Source: Myxococcota bacterium (GTDB taxonomy: Bacteria > Myxococcota_A > UBA9160 > PR03). Taken from it: a DNA stretch of 7,295 nucleotides. How positions within the stretch are numbered: position 1 is the stretch's first letter; each line of letters starts with the position of its first letter. The notes under the pieces are model-generated. The model did no database searches, was not told the DNA's origin, and saw nothing but the letters and a program-made list of their open reading frames with translations. Shown piece after piece: positions 1-5,727 of this stretch. Both the position numbers and the translations under genes were made by a program. Where the stretch lies: positions 1 through 7,295 of the forward strand of contig JASJBO010000364.1 of assembly GCA_030066475.1 (NCBI GenBank). Reading direction: 5' to 3'.

Positions 1-2
1 GG

Positions 3-1493
3 GCCCGCGCCGGCCGACAGCCCGCCATCGCGATCATCGGCGCCGGCATGTCCGGGATCGCCGCCGTGGTGAAGCTGCGCCGGGCCGGCTTCACCGATCT
101 CACCGTGTACGAGAAGGCGGACCGCGTGGGCGGAACCTGGCGCGAGAACACCTACCCCGGGCTGTCCTGCGACGTCCCGTCCCGCTGGTACTCGTTCACC
201 TTCGCGCCGAACCCCGATTGGACCCACCGCTTCTCCTACGGGCCGGAGATCCAGGCATACATGGAGAAGGTCGCCGAGGAGTTCGGCGTGATCGACCTCG
301 TCCGCTTCGGCACGCCGGTCACCGAGCTCGTCTACGAGGCGCCGACCTGGCGGCTCACGACCGCGAGTGGCGCCCAGCAGCGCTACGATGTCGTGATCGC
401 AGCCACCGGGATCCTGCACCGGCCGGTGCTCCCGGACATCGAGGGGCGCGACGACTTCGCCGGCGCCGCCTTCCACTCCGCGCGCTGGGACCACTCGGTG
501 TCCCTCGCGGGCAAGCGGGTCGGCGTGATCGGGACCGGCTCGACGGCGGCGCAGATCGTGGGCGAGATCACCTCGCGCGTCGGCGAGATGTTCGTGTTCC
601 AGCGCACGCCGCAGTGGATGGCGCCGCTGCCGCAGAAGCGCTACTCGCGCGCCTGGCGCCGCGTGCTCCGCTCTCTCCCCTTCCTCCAGAAGCTCGGCTA
701 CCACTACTACTTCCAGCTCATGCTGCGGACCTTCTCGGCGGCCACGGTGGGCGACGAGCGGATGCAGGCGCGGCTGAGCCGCCAGTGCCTCGAGAACCTG
801 GAGCAGCACGTCGCCGACCCCGAGCTGCGCGCCAAGCTGACGCCCGACTACCAGGCGGCGTGCAAGCGGCTGATCTTCTGCTCGGAGTTCTATCCGGCGA
901 TCTCGCGCGAGAACGCGCATCTCGTGACCGAGCCGATCGAGCGGATCACGCCCACCGGCGTCCAGACCGCCGACGGCGTCACACGCGAGCTCGACGTGCT
1001 GGTGTTCGCGACCGGCTTCGATCCGGGCGCCTTCATCCTGCCGACCCGCGTGACGGGCGAGAACGGCCGCGACCTCGAGCGGTTCTGGGACGGGGCGCCC
1101 CGCGCCCATCGCGCGGTGGCGGTGCCCGGCTTCCCGAACTTCTGGATGCTGGAGGGCCCGACCGGGCCGGTCGGGAACCTCTCGCTGATCACGATCACCG
1201 AGTACCAGCTCGACTACGTGATCCGGATGCTCGAGGAGATGAAGCGCGCGGGGCTGGCCGCGGTCGCCGCGCGCGAGGACGCGTTCGTCGCGTACAACGA
1301 GGCGATGCAGGAGGCGCTGCCCGGCACCGTGTGGGTGAGCGGCGGCTGCACCAGCTGGTACATGGACAAGACCGGACTCCCGAACCTGTATCCGTGGTAC
1401 CCGACGCGCTACCTGCGCGAGATGCACACCCCCGACTTCTCGGAGTTCCGCATGATGCGCGACGTGGAGCCCGTCGCGGAGCGCGCCGCGTAG
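3..1493 (+). CDS. Flavin-containing monooxygenase, Baeyer-Villiger type (5'-partial)
   Basis: Class B flavoprotein monooxygenase, a cytosolic FAD- and NADPH-dependent enzyme that inserts one oxygen atom into ketones or similar substrates. The first ATG (48) is not the true start: the open frame continues upstream to the window edge and encodes the beginning of the FAD-binding Rossmann loop (IIGAGMSG), so the N-terminus lies outside the window. Counting from that Met, I see Glu22 ending the second beta-strand, GGTW at 28-31 and YPG at 36-38, then the Baeyer-Villiger fingerprint FxGxxxHxxxWD at 137-148. A second, NADPH-binding loop, GTGSTA, follows at 162-167, and ATGF is at 321-324. About 496 residues are visible, near the family's usual 500-550. 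The fingerprint favours a Baeyer-Villiger enzyme over an N-hydroxylase, but the substrate cannot be read. The gene ends 19 bp from the convergent hydrolase. Confidence 0.93.
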   Translation, partial: ARAGRQPAIAIIGAGMSGIAAVVKLRRAGFTDLTVYEKADRVGGTWRENTYPGLSCDVPSRWYSFTFAPNPDWTHRFSYGPEIQAYMEKVAEEFGVIDLVRFGTPVTELVYEAPTWRLTTASGAQQRYDVVIAATGILHRPVLPDIEGRDDFAGAAFHSARWDHSVSLAGKRVGVIGTGSTAAQIVGEITSRVGEMFVFQRTPQWMAPLPQKRYSRAWRRVLRSLPFLQKLGYHYYFQLMLRTFSAATVGDERMQARLSRQCLENLEQHVADPELRAKLTPDYQAACKRLIFCSEFYPAISRENAHLVTEPIERITPTGVQTADGVTRELDVLVFATGFDPGAFILPTRVTGENGRDLERFWDGAPRAHRAVAVPGFPNFWMLEGPTGPVGNLSLITITEYQLDYVIRMLEEMKRAGLAAVAAREDAFVAYNEAMQEALPGTVWVSGGCTSWYMDKTGLPNLYPWYPTRYLREMHTPDFSEFRMMRDVEPVAERAA

Positions 1494-1512
1494 CTCGAAC
1501 CGGACGCCGCCT

Positions 1513-2394
1513 TCACCTGCGGACGGCGAGGCCTCCGGGCTGAGCCGGGCCATCGTCCGGCTGCGACGCCCTGCGCGCGGCTTGGAGGTGTCCGCGCACG
1601 GCGTCGAGCCAGGCCACTGGCGCCTCGAGCTGCGGCTGGTGACCCGCATCGGAGATCGTGACCCGCCGCGCGCCCGGGATCTCGCGCTCGAGTACGTCGG
1701 CGGCGTCCAGGAAGCTTCGATCGCTCTCTCCCACCATCACCAGGTTAGGACAGCGGATCTCGGCGAGCCGGGGCGTCAGCTGCTCCTGCTCGAGCATCGC
1801 GCGGCCGAGCGCCGCGTACGCCTCGGGGTCCATTGCCAAGGAGTTAGGAATGCGCCAGTCGCTCCAGTAGCCCTCGCCCCACTCGGCCTCGAGCCGCCGG
1901 TCGGCAGCGGTGCGCGTAGGGTCGTTGCGACTCCGCACGCGCAGGATCTGGAGCAGCGCCGACATCCCCGCCTCGCGCGCGACGCGCCAGGCGACCTCGA
2001 ACAGCTCGACCGGAACGCCCTCGATCGGGCGCGGCGTGGTGTTCATCAGGATCAGCGAGGCGAAGCGCTGCGGCTCCGACAGCAGCGCGCGCAGCCCCAC
2101 CATGCCGCCCATCGAGTGGCCGAGCAGGTCGCAGCGCTCGACTCCGAGCCCGTCGAGCAAGCCGATCAGGTCGTCGGACAGCGCCTCGAGGCTGTAGGTC
2201 TCGCTGCGGCTCGACTCGCCGTGCCCGCGCAGGTCGGGGGCGAGACAGCGCCCGAGCGCTGCGAGCTCGGGCAGTCGCTCGCGGAAGTCGCGCTTCGAGC
2301 CCGTGTAGCCGTGCAGCAGCACGAGGGGACGGTCGCCCGCGCCGGCCTCCACGTAGGCCAGCTCGCCGCCGGCGACCGCGACCCGTCGCGTCAT
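1513..2394 (-). CDS. Alpha/beta-fold hydrolase
   Basis: Soluble hydrolase of 293 residues with the full alpha/beta-hydrolase signature. It has the oxyanion-hole HG at 28-29 within LLHGYTG, the DLRGHGES turn at 54-61, and the nucleophile elbow GHSMGG at 92-97 with Ser94 as nucleophile. Asp225 (GESDRS) is the likely acid and His252 (DAGHQP) the likely base. A lid region lies at roughly 120-205. The last 20 or so residues are a polar, Pro/Arg/Gln-rich tail beyond the expected final helix. The HGYTGS loop recalls MenH-like enzymes, but the elbow is GHSMGG and not the MenH-typical GYSMGG, so I do not assign that role. It could be an esterase, lactonase or C-C hydrolase. It lies 11 bp downstream of miaE, with a GAGGG ribosome-binding site, so the two are probably co-transcribed. 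Confidence 0.93.
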   Translation of the reverse strand: MTRRVAVAGGELAYVEAGAGDRPLVLLHGYTGSKRDFRERLPELAALGRCLAPDLRGHGESSRSETYSLEALSDDLIGLLDGLGVERCDLLGHSMGGMVGLRALLSEPQRFASLILMNTTPRPIEGVPVELFEVAWRVAREAGMSALLQILRVRSRNDPTRTAADRRLEAEWGEGYWSDWRIPNSLAMDPEAYAALGRAMLEQEQLTPRLAEIRCPNLVMVGESDRSFLDAADVLEREIPGARRVTISDAGHQPQLEAPVAWLDAVRGHLQAARRASQPDDGPAQPGGLAVRR

Positions 2395-2402
2395 CGCGCG
2401 AG

Positions 2403-2407
2403 CCCTC
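2403..2407 (-). promoter_or_regulatory. Ribosome-binding site of the hydrolase
   Basis: On the minus strand GAGGG lies 8 nt upstream of the hydrolase ATG and overlaps the miaE TGA stop (TGAGGG). This fixes the hydrolase start at 2394 and suggests translation is coupled to miaE. Confidence 0.6.
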
Positions 2408-3032
2408 AGCCGTGCAGGCGCGGCTCGCGGCTGCAGCCCGCCGCCAGCTCGGCCTCGTTGCGGGTGATCTCGCCCAGGCGCTCGCGCAGCTCGGACTCGG
2501 ACGCCACGAGGCGGGCCAGCTCGAGGTAGATGCCATGGTGGCGCGCCTCGGCGGCGAGCAGGCCGCGGTAGAAGCCGGCCAGCTCGGGCTCCTGCTGCTC
2601 CAGGGCATCGGCGAGCAGCCCGAAGCGCTCGCAGCTGCGCGCCTCGATCACCGCGGCGACCAGCAGCGTGTCGAGCAGGCGGGCGGGCTCGTGGGCGCGC
2701 ACGAGGCGGTGGAGGCGGCCGGCGTAGGGACTGGCACGCTGCCGGCGGAACGACGTGCCGCGCCGGCCGAGCTGTGCGAGGACCTGCTCGAAGTGGGTGA
2801 GCTCCTCGCGCGCCAGACGCGAGAGCGGCTCCATCAGGGCGGTGCGCTCCGGGTAGCGGAACATCAGCGTGACGGCCATGCCCGCGGCCTTCTTCTCGAG
2901 GTGCGCGTGGTCGAGCAGGACGGCGTCGAGGTCGGCGAGCGCACGCTCGGCCCAGGCGGGGTCGCTGCGGGAGGCCAGGCTCAGCACGGCGCGAGTGTAG
3001 GCGTTCCCGAGCGCGGTCTCCCGCTGTAGCAT
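2406..3032 (-). CDS. miaE: tRNA-(ms2io6A37) hydroxylase MiaE
   Basis: Non-haem di-iron monooxygenase that hydroxylates the isopentenyl group of ms2i6A at position 37 of tRNAs, acting after MiaA and MiaB. The 208-residue product is close to the family's usual length of about 200. It shows a ferritin-like ligand set: Glu46 in DHAHLEKKAA (41-50), Glu77 and His80 in EELTH (76-80), Glu130 in IEARSCERF (129-137), and Glu162 with His165 in AEARHHGIY (161-169). The PAW...AL stretch before helix 1 (25-32) and the LMFRYP stretch (56-61) also fit the family. The frame stays open upstream across the reductase gene, so the start is set by family length; ATG at 3032 is chosen. A GTG at 2987 would give 193 residues and leave 51 bp to the divergent gene. 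No convincing ribosome-binding site precedes either. The hydrolase follows downstream. Confidence 0.88.
   Translation of the reverse strand: MLQRETALGNAYTRAVLSLASRSDPAWAERALADLDAVLLDHAHLEKKAAGMAVTLMFRYPERTALMEPLSRLAREELTHFEQVLAQLGRRGTSFRRQRASPYAGRLHRLVRAHEPARLLDTLLVAAVIEARSCERFGLLADALEQQEPELAGFYRGLLAAEARHHGIYLELARLVASESELRERLGEITRNEAELAAGCSREPRLHG
3004..3032 (+). promoter_or_regulatory. Possible promoter giving a leaderless reductase mRNA
   Basis: TAGCAT at 3027-3032 matches the sigma70 -10 consensus at four of six positions. TTCCCG at 3004-3009 is a weak -35 (three of six) at a 17-nt spacing. The predicted transcript start falls at about 3039, the A of the reductase ATG, which would explain the absence of a ribosome-binding site. 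This is inference from weak matches in GC-rich DNA, and the site lies inside the annotated miaE start region. Confidence 0.28.
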
Positions 3033-3038
3033 GCGGTC

Positions 3039-3986
3039 ATGGAGTATCGACGTCTCGGCGCCAGCGGGCTGCGCGTGAGCGAGATCTCGCTGGGCTCGTG
3101 GCTCACGTTCGGCTCGGCGGTGGAGATGGCCGAGGCCGCCAAGATCGTTGCGCGCGCGCTCGAGCTGGGGATCAACTTCTTCGACACGGCGGACGTGTAC
3201 GCCACGGGCGCAGCGGAGGAAGCGCTGCGGCAGGCACTGCGCGAGGTCCCGCGCCACCACGTGGTGATCGCGACCAAGGCGTTCTTCCCGATGTCGGAGG
3301 ATCCCAACGACCGCGGCCTGTCGCGCAAGCACCTGTTCGAGAGCGTCGACGCCTCGCTGCGCCGGCTCGGCACCGACTACATCGACCTGCACCAGTGCCA
3401 CCGGCCCGACCCCGAGGTGCCGATGGAGGAGACGGTGCGGGCCTACGAGGACCTGATCCGCGCCGGCAAGGTGCTGTACTGGGGCACCTCGGAGTGGCGC
3501 GGGGCGCACATCGTGGACGCGGTGCGCCAGGCGGAGCGCTGGGGCGGCTACCGCCCGATCTCGAACCAGCCGCAGTACTCGATGCTGCGGCGCGGGATCG
3601 AGCGCGAGGTGCTTCCCGTGTGCGAGCGCGAGGGGCTCGGCCAGGTGGTCTGGAGCCCGCTGGCTCAGGGCGTGCTGACGGGCAAGTACCGCCCCGGCGA
3701 GCGGCCGGCGGGCACGCGGGCCGCCGACCCGTTCACCTCGCGCTTCATGGACGCCTTCCTCGAGCCCGACGTGCTCGAGCGCGTCGAGGCGCTGCGCCCG
3801 CTGGCCGCCGATTGCAGCCTGACCATGGCACAGCTCGCCCTCGCCTGGTGCCTGCGCCGCTCCGGCGTCTCCAGCGTCATCGTCGGCGCCACCAGCATCG
3901 CCCAGATCGAAGACAACGCCGCCGCCGCCGGCACCGCCCTCCCCCCCGAAGCCCTCGCCCGCATCGAAGACCTCTTCCCCGCGTAG
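3039..3986 (+). CDS. Aldo/keto reductase, Kv-beta-like (AKR6-type)
   Basis: NADPH-dependent cytosolic oxidoreductase with a TIM-barrel fold, 315 residues, full length. It opens with the typical MEYRRLGASGLRVSEISLG and has the catalytic tetrad Asp49, Tyr54, Lys80 and His121. GLSRKHL (93-99), RPDPEVPMEETVRA (122-135) and LYWGTSEW (146-153) resemble the potassium-channel beta-subunit branch. There the last tetrad position is Asn in animal proteins; here the ordinary His121 is kept. Cofactor-binding stretches are NQPQYS (176-181), WSPLAQGVLTGKY (205-217) and a C-terminal GATSIAQIEDN segment. An in-frame TAG at 3027-3029 rules out any start further upstream, so ATG 3039 is firm. No ribosome-binding site is visible. 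The physiological substrate is unknown; methylglyoxal-type aldehydes and ketones are common for relatives. The last 50 codons are unusually C-ended. Confidence 0.95.
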   Translation: MEYRRLGASGLRVSEISLGSWLTFGSAVEMAEAAKIVARALELGINFFDTADVYATGAAEEALRQALREVPRHHVVIATKAFFPMSEDPNDRGLSRKHLFESVDASLRRLGTDYIDLHQCHRPDPEVPMEETVRAYEDLIRAGKVLYWGTSEWRGAHIVDAVRQAERWGGYRPISNQPQYSMLRRGIEREVLPVCEREGLGQVVWSPLAQGVLTGKYRPGERPAGTRAADPFTSRFMDAFLEPDVLERVEALRPLAADCSLTMAQLALAWCLRRSGVSSVIVGATSIAQIEDNAAAAGTALPPEALARIEDLFPA

Positions 3987-4010
3987 CTGGTGGACTTCGT
4001 TCGGCTTCGC

Positions 4011-4045
4011 CTCACTGCGCGCGCCCTCCGGGCGCTTGCAGGGAG
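4011..4045. terminator. Hairpin between convergent genes, probable bidirectional terminator
   Basis: An imperfect stem-loop fills the middle of the 91-bp gap between the reductase and the minus-strand VOC gene. The inner stem is GCGCCC (4021-4026) pairing with GGGCGC (4030-4035) around a TCC loop. The outer stem is 4011-4018 pairing with 4038-4045 (seven of eight pairs). The two are separated by a 2x2 internal loop. No real T-tract follows on either side, so a classical intrinsic terminator is not certain; the hairpin may act with Rho or block exonucleases. Confidence 0.5.
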
Positions 4046-4077
4046 CTTCTGCCGGCGCAGAGTGCGAGTCGCTGAGG

Positions 4078-4596
4078 TCAGCGGGGGGCGCGGTGGATGG
4101 TGACCTGGCCGGGGGGCTCGAGCTCGGGGCTGGGGTCGGTGAGGAGGCGGGCGGCTTCGGCGGCGTCGGACTCGTCGAGGACGGCCGTGTCGGTGCAGAA
4201 CTCGACCAGGGTGCCGTTGGGGTCGAGCGTGTAGATCGAGCGGCACCAGCCGTGGTCGACCTCGGAGGCGTCGACGCCGAAGTCGAGCCAGCGCTGCAGC
4301 CGGGCGTGCAGGTCGTCGACGCCGTCGGCGCGGAATGCCACGTGGTTGACCCACTTGGGCAGGCCCGCCGCGTCCGCGATCCCCGGCTCGAAGTCCTGCG
4401 GGAGGCTCTCGTCGTGCAGCTCCCAGAACGCCATCAGCTCGCCGCCGCCGGCCCGGTAGAACACGTGCTTCGCCCAGCCACCCTCGGGCGTCTTGCCAGC
4501 CACGACCTTGGCCAGCTCGAAGCCCATCGCCTCGGTGTAGAAGCGGTGGGTCGCGTCCAGGTTGCGAGTTGCGAGCGCGAGGTGGTGGAACGGCAT
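4078..4596 (-). CDS. VOC-superfamily (glyoxalase/dioxygenase fold) protein
   Basis: Small metalloprotein of the vicinal-oxygen-chelate superfamily, 172 residues, with two beta-alpha-beta-beta-beta modules. Likely metal ligands are His5 (FHHLAL), Glu59 (FWELHDE), His85 (VNHVAFRA) and Glu132 (LDPNGTLVEFC), so both modules keep their ligands as in glyoxalase I-like enzymes. The C-terminal 35 or so residues (from about 138) extend past the fold and are Asp/Glu/Pro-rich. Relatives include lactoylglutathione lyases, extradiol dioxygenases and fosfomycin or bleomycin resistance proteins; sequence alone does not choose among them. ATG 4596 is supported by GGAG 7 nt upstream. It is transcribed alone, divergent from the CvpA-type gene and convergent with the reductase. 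Its 3' end is C-rich and G-poor in the mRNA sense. Confidence 0.9.
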   Translation of the reverse strand: MPFHHLALATRNLDATHRFYTEAMGFELAKVVAGKTPEGGWAKHVFYRAGGGELMAFWELHDESLPQDFEPGIADAAGLPKWVNHVAFRADGVDDLHARLQRWLDFGVDASEVDHGWCRSIYTLDPNGTLVEFCTDTAVLDESDAAEAARLLTDPSPELEPPGQVTIHRAPR

Positions 4597-4603
4597 CGGA
4601 GGT

Positions 4604-4634
4604 CTCCGCGGCTGGGTCGCCGCCGGCGATCATA
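4604..4634 (-). promoter_or_regulatory. Probable promoter -10 and ribosome-binding site of the minus-strand VOC gene
   Basis: In the 95-bp divergent gap, minus-strand TATGAT (4634-4629) matches five of six bases of the sigma70 -10 consensus and stands out in GC-rich DNA. A start at about 4622 would give a leader of about 25 nt carrying GGAG (4607-4604) 7 nt before the ATG. The -35 is poor: only a TGA-core match with a 19-nt spacer. Confidence 0.45.
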
Positions 4635-4691
4635 GCCGACCCCGGGCGGCTCCCTTCAGCGCCGGCGGCGGGGCTCCGATACGCAGCCGGC

Positions 4692-5660
4692 ATGCTGTTC
4701 GACGCGCTCGCAGTCGCGATCCTGCTCGTGTTCGCCGGGCTCGGCGCCCGGCGCGGCACGCTCGGCAGCGGCATGACGCTGCTCTCGCTGGTCGGCGCCT
4801 ACGCGGCCGGCGTGGGGGCTGCGCTGCGCTCGGGGCCCGCGCTGGCCGAGGCGACCGGCCTCCAGCCGCCGCTGGCGGGCGCACTCGCGGGCAGCGCCGG
4901 CTTCCTGGCGGGCTTCGGCCTGTTCGCGCTGATCGGCTGGGGCGTGCGGCGCTGGGAGCGCGCCCGCCTGGCGGGCGGACGGCGCAGCGCCGCCGACCGG
5001 ATCGGTGGCGCGCTGCTGGGTGCGGCGCGCGGCTCGCTCGTGGTCGTGCTGATCGGGATCCTCGCGCTCTGGATCGACGCCTTCCGCAGCTTCCAGGCGG
5101 ACGGGGGCGAGGCCGAGCTGGCGAACGCGAACACGCCGCTGCGCGTCGTCACGCGCGCCGTGGTCCAGGCGGGCGCCGAGGCCGCACTCGCCGACGCCGG
5201 CCCGGGCGGCACGCTGGCCGCCCACGTGCTGGCCCGCCCCGCCGAGACCCTGGGCGGGATGCGCTCGCTGATGGAGCACCCGCGCGTCACCGCCCTGGCC
5301 CAGGACCGGCTGTTCTGGACCTACGTCGAGCACGGCTCGCTCGACGCCGCGCTCAACCGGCGCAGCTTCAACGAGATCCTGCGCGACCCGCAGCTCCGCT
5401 CCGAGCTGGTCGCGCTGGGCATGGTCGACGCGGCCTCGGGCGGCGATCCGATGCTGTTCCGCCGCGAGGCCCGCTCGGTGCTCGCCGAGGTGGGCCCGCG
5501 CGTGCGCAGTCTGCGCACCGACCCCGAGCTCCAGCAGCTCGCCCGCGACCCGGCCATCGCCGACGCCCTCGAGCGCGGCGACCTGTTCGCGCTGATGCGA
5601 CACCCGGGCTTCCAGCGCGTCGTGTCGCGCGCGCTCGCGAGCGAGGCCGACGCGGGCTGA
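4692..5660 (+). CDS. CvpA-family inner-membrane protein with long C-terminal region
   Basis: Inner-membrane protein of 322 residues. The first 130 or so match the CvpA (colicin V production) family. Hydrophobic segments lie at about 5-18, 24-45, 61-83 and 107-128, with the early GARRG turn (18-22) and the diagnostic DRIGGALLGAARG (102-114) before the last segment. E. coli CvpA is about 160 residues, so the remaining 190 are an extension. It is soluble and mostly helical by composition and contains a duplicated motif (196-230 and 277-311). CvpA proteins are linked to colicin V export, envelope integrity and bile resistance, but the molecular role is unclear. ATG 4692 is chosen because it sits just before the first membrane helix; upstream codons of the open frame read into the divergent promoter region. 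No strong ribosome-binding site is seen. A VOC gene follows after 67 bp. Confidence 0.82.
   Translation: MLFDALAVAILLVFAGLGARRGTLGSGMTLLSLVGAYAAGVGAALRSGPALAEATGLQPPLAGALAGSAGFLAGFGLFALIGWGVRRWERARLAGGRRSAADRIGGALLGAARGSLVVVLIGILALWIDAFRSFQADGGEAELANANTPLRVVTRAVVQAGAEAALADAGPGGTLAAHVLARPAETLGGMRSLMEHPRVTALAQDRLFWTYVEHGSLDAALNRRSFNEILRDPQLRSELVALGMVDAASGGDPMLFRREARSVLAEVGPRVRSLRTDPELQQLARDPAIADALERGDLFALMRHPGFQRVVSRALASEADAG
5277..5624 (+). repeat. Internal protein repeat in the CvpA-type protein
   Basis: Residues 196-230 and 277-311 align without gaps at an offset of 81 residues, with nine identities: P197/P278, L202/L283, A203/A284, D205/D286, E213/E294, G215/G296, L217/L298, A219/A300 and F226/F307. 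The shared pattern is P-x4-LA-x-D-x7-E-x-G-x-L-x-A-x6-F. It is a diverged duplication visible only at protein level. The spacer 237-276 contains another helix-like stretch. Confidence 0.5.
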
Positions 5661-5715
5661 ACGCCTCCGGTCTCGGCTGTCGCCGCGGCCGCTTCCGTGG
5701 CAGTCTCTGCGCCGT

Positions 5716-5719
5716 GGAG
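5716..5719 (+). promoter_or_regulatory. Ribosome-binding site deciding a GTG start
   Basis: GGAG lies 8 nt upstream of the GTG at 5728. No in-frame ATG occurs near the expected N-terminus, so this site is the main support for a GTG start of the second VOC gene. Confidence 0.5.
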
Positions 5720-5727
5720 CCCCCCGC

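Noticed and set aside
1505..1528. Hairpin (CGCCG pairing with CGGCG) at the monooxygenase/hydrolase convergent junction as a terminator
   Set aside because: The stem is only five strong pairs plus weak inner pairing, overlaps the hydrolase stop codon and has no T-tract; such stems are common by chance at this GC content.
218..1543. Long plus-strand open frame overlapping the monooxygenase
   Set aside because: The translation is Arg/Ala/Pro-rich with no domain motif, as expected for an off-frame reading of GC-rich DNA; the monooxygenase frame has all family motifs.
1582..2529. Plus-strand open frame opposite the hydrolase
   Set aside because: Antisense shadow; composition is Arg/Ala/Gln/Val-rich without recognisable motifs, while the minus strand encodes an intact hydrolase triad.
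3033..3509. Upstream extension of miaE by about 159 codons
   Set aside because: The frame is open but lies antisense to the reductase; the extension has no family match, and the product without it already has the normal MiaE length.
4569..4691. N-terminal extension of the CvpA-type protein to ATG 4569
   Set aside because: It would overlap the start of the divergent VOC gene and place a Gly/Ser/Pro-rich stretch before the first membrane helix; ATG 4692 gives a normal CvpA N-terminus.
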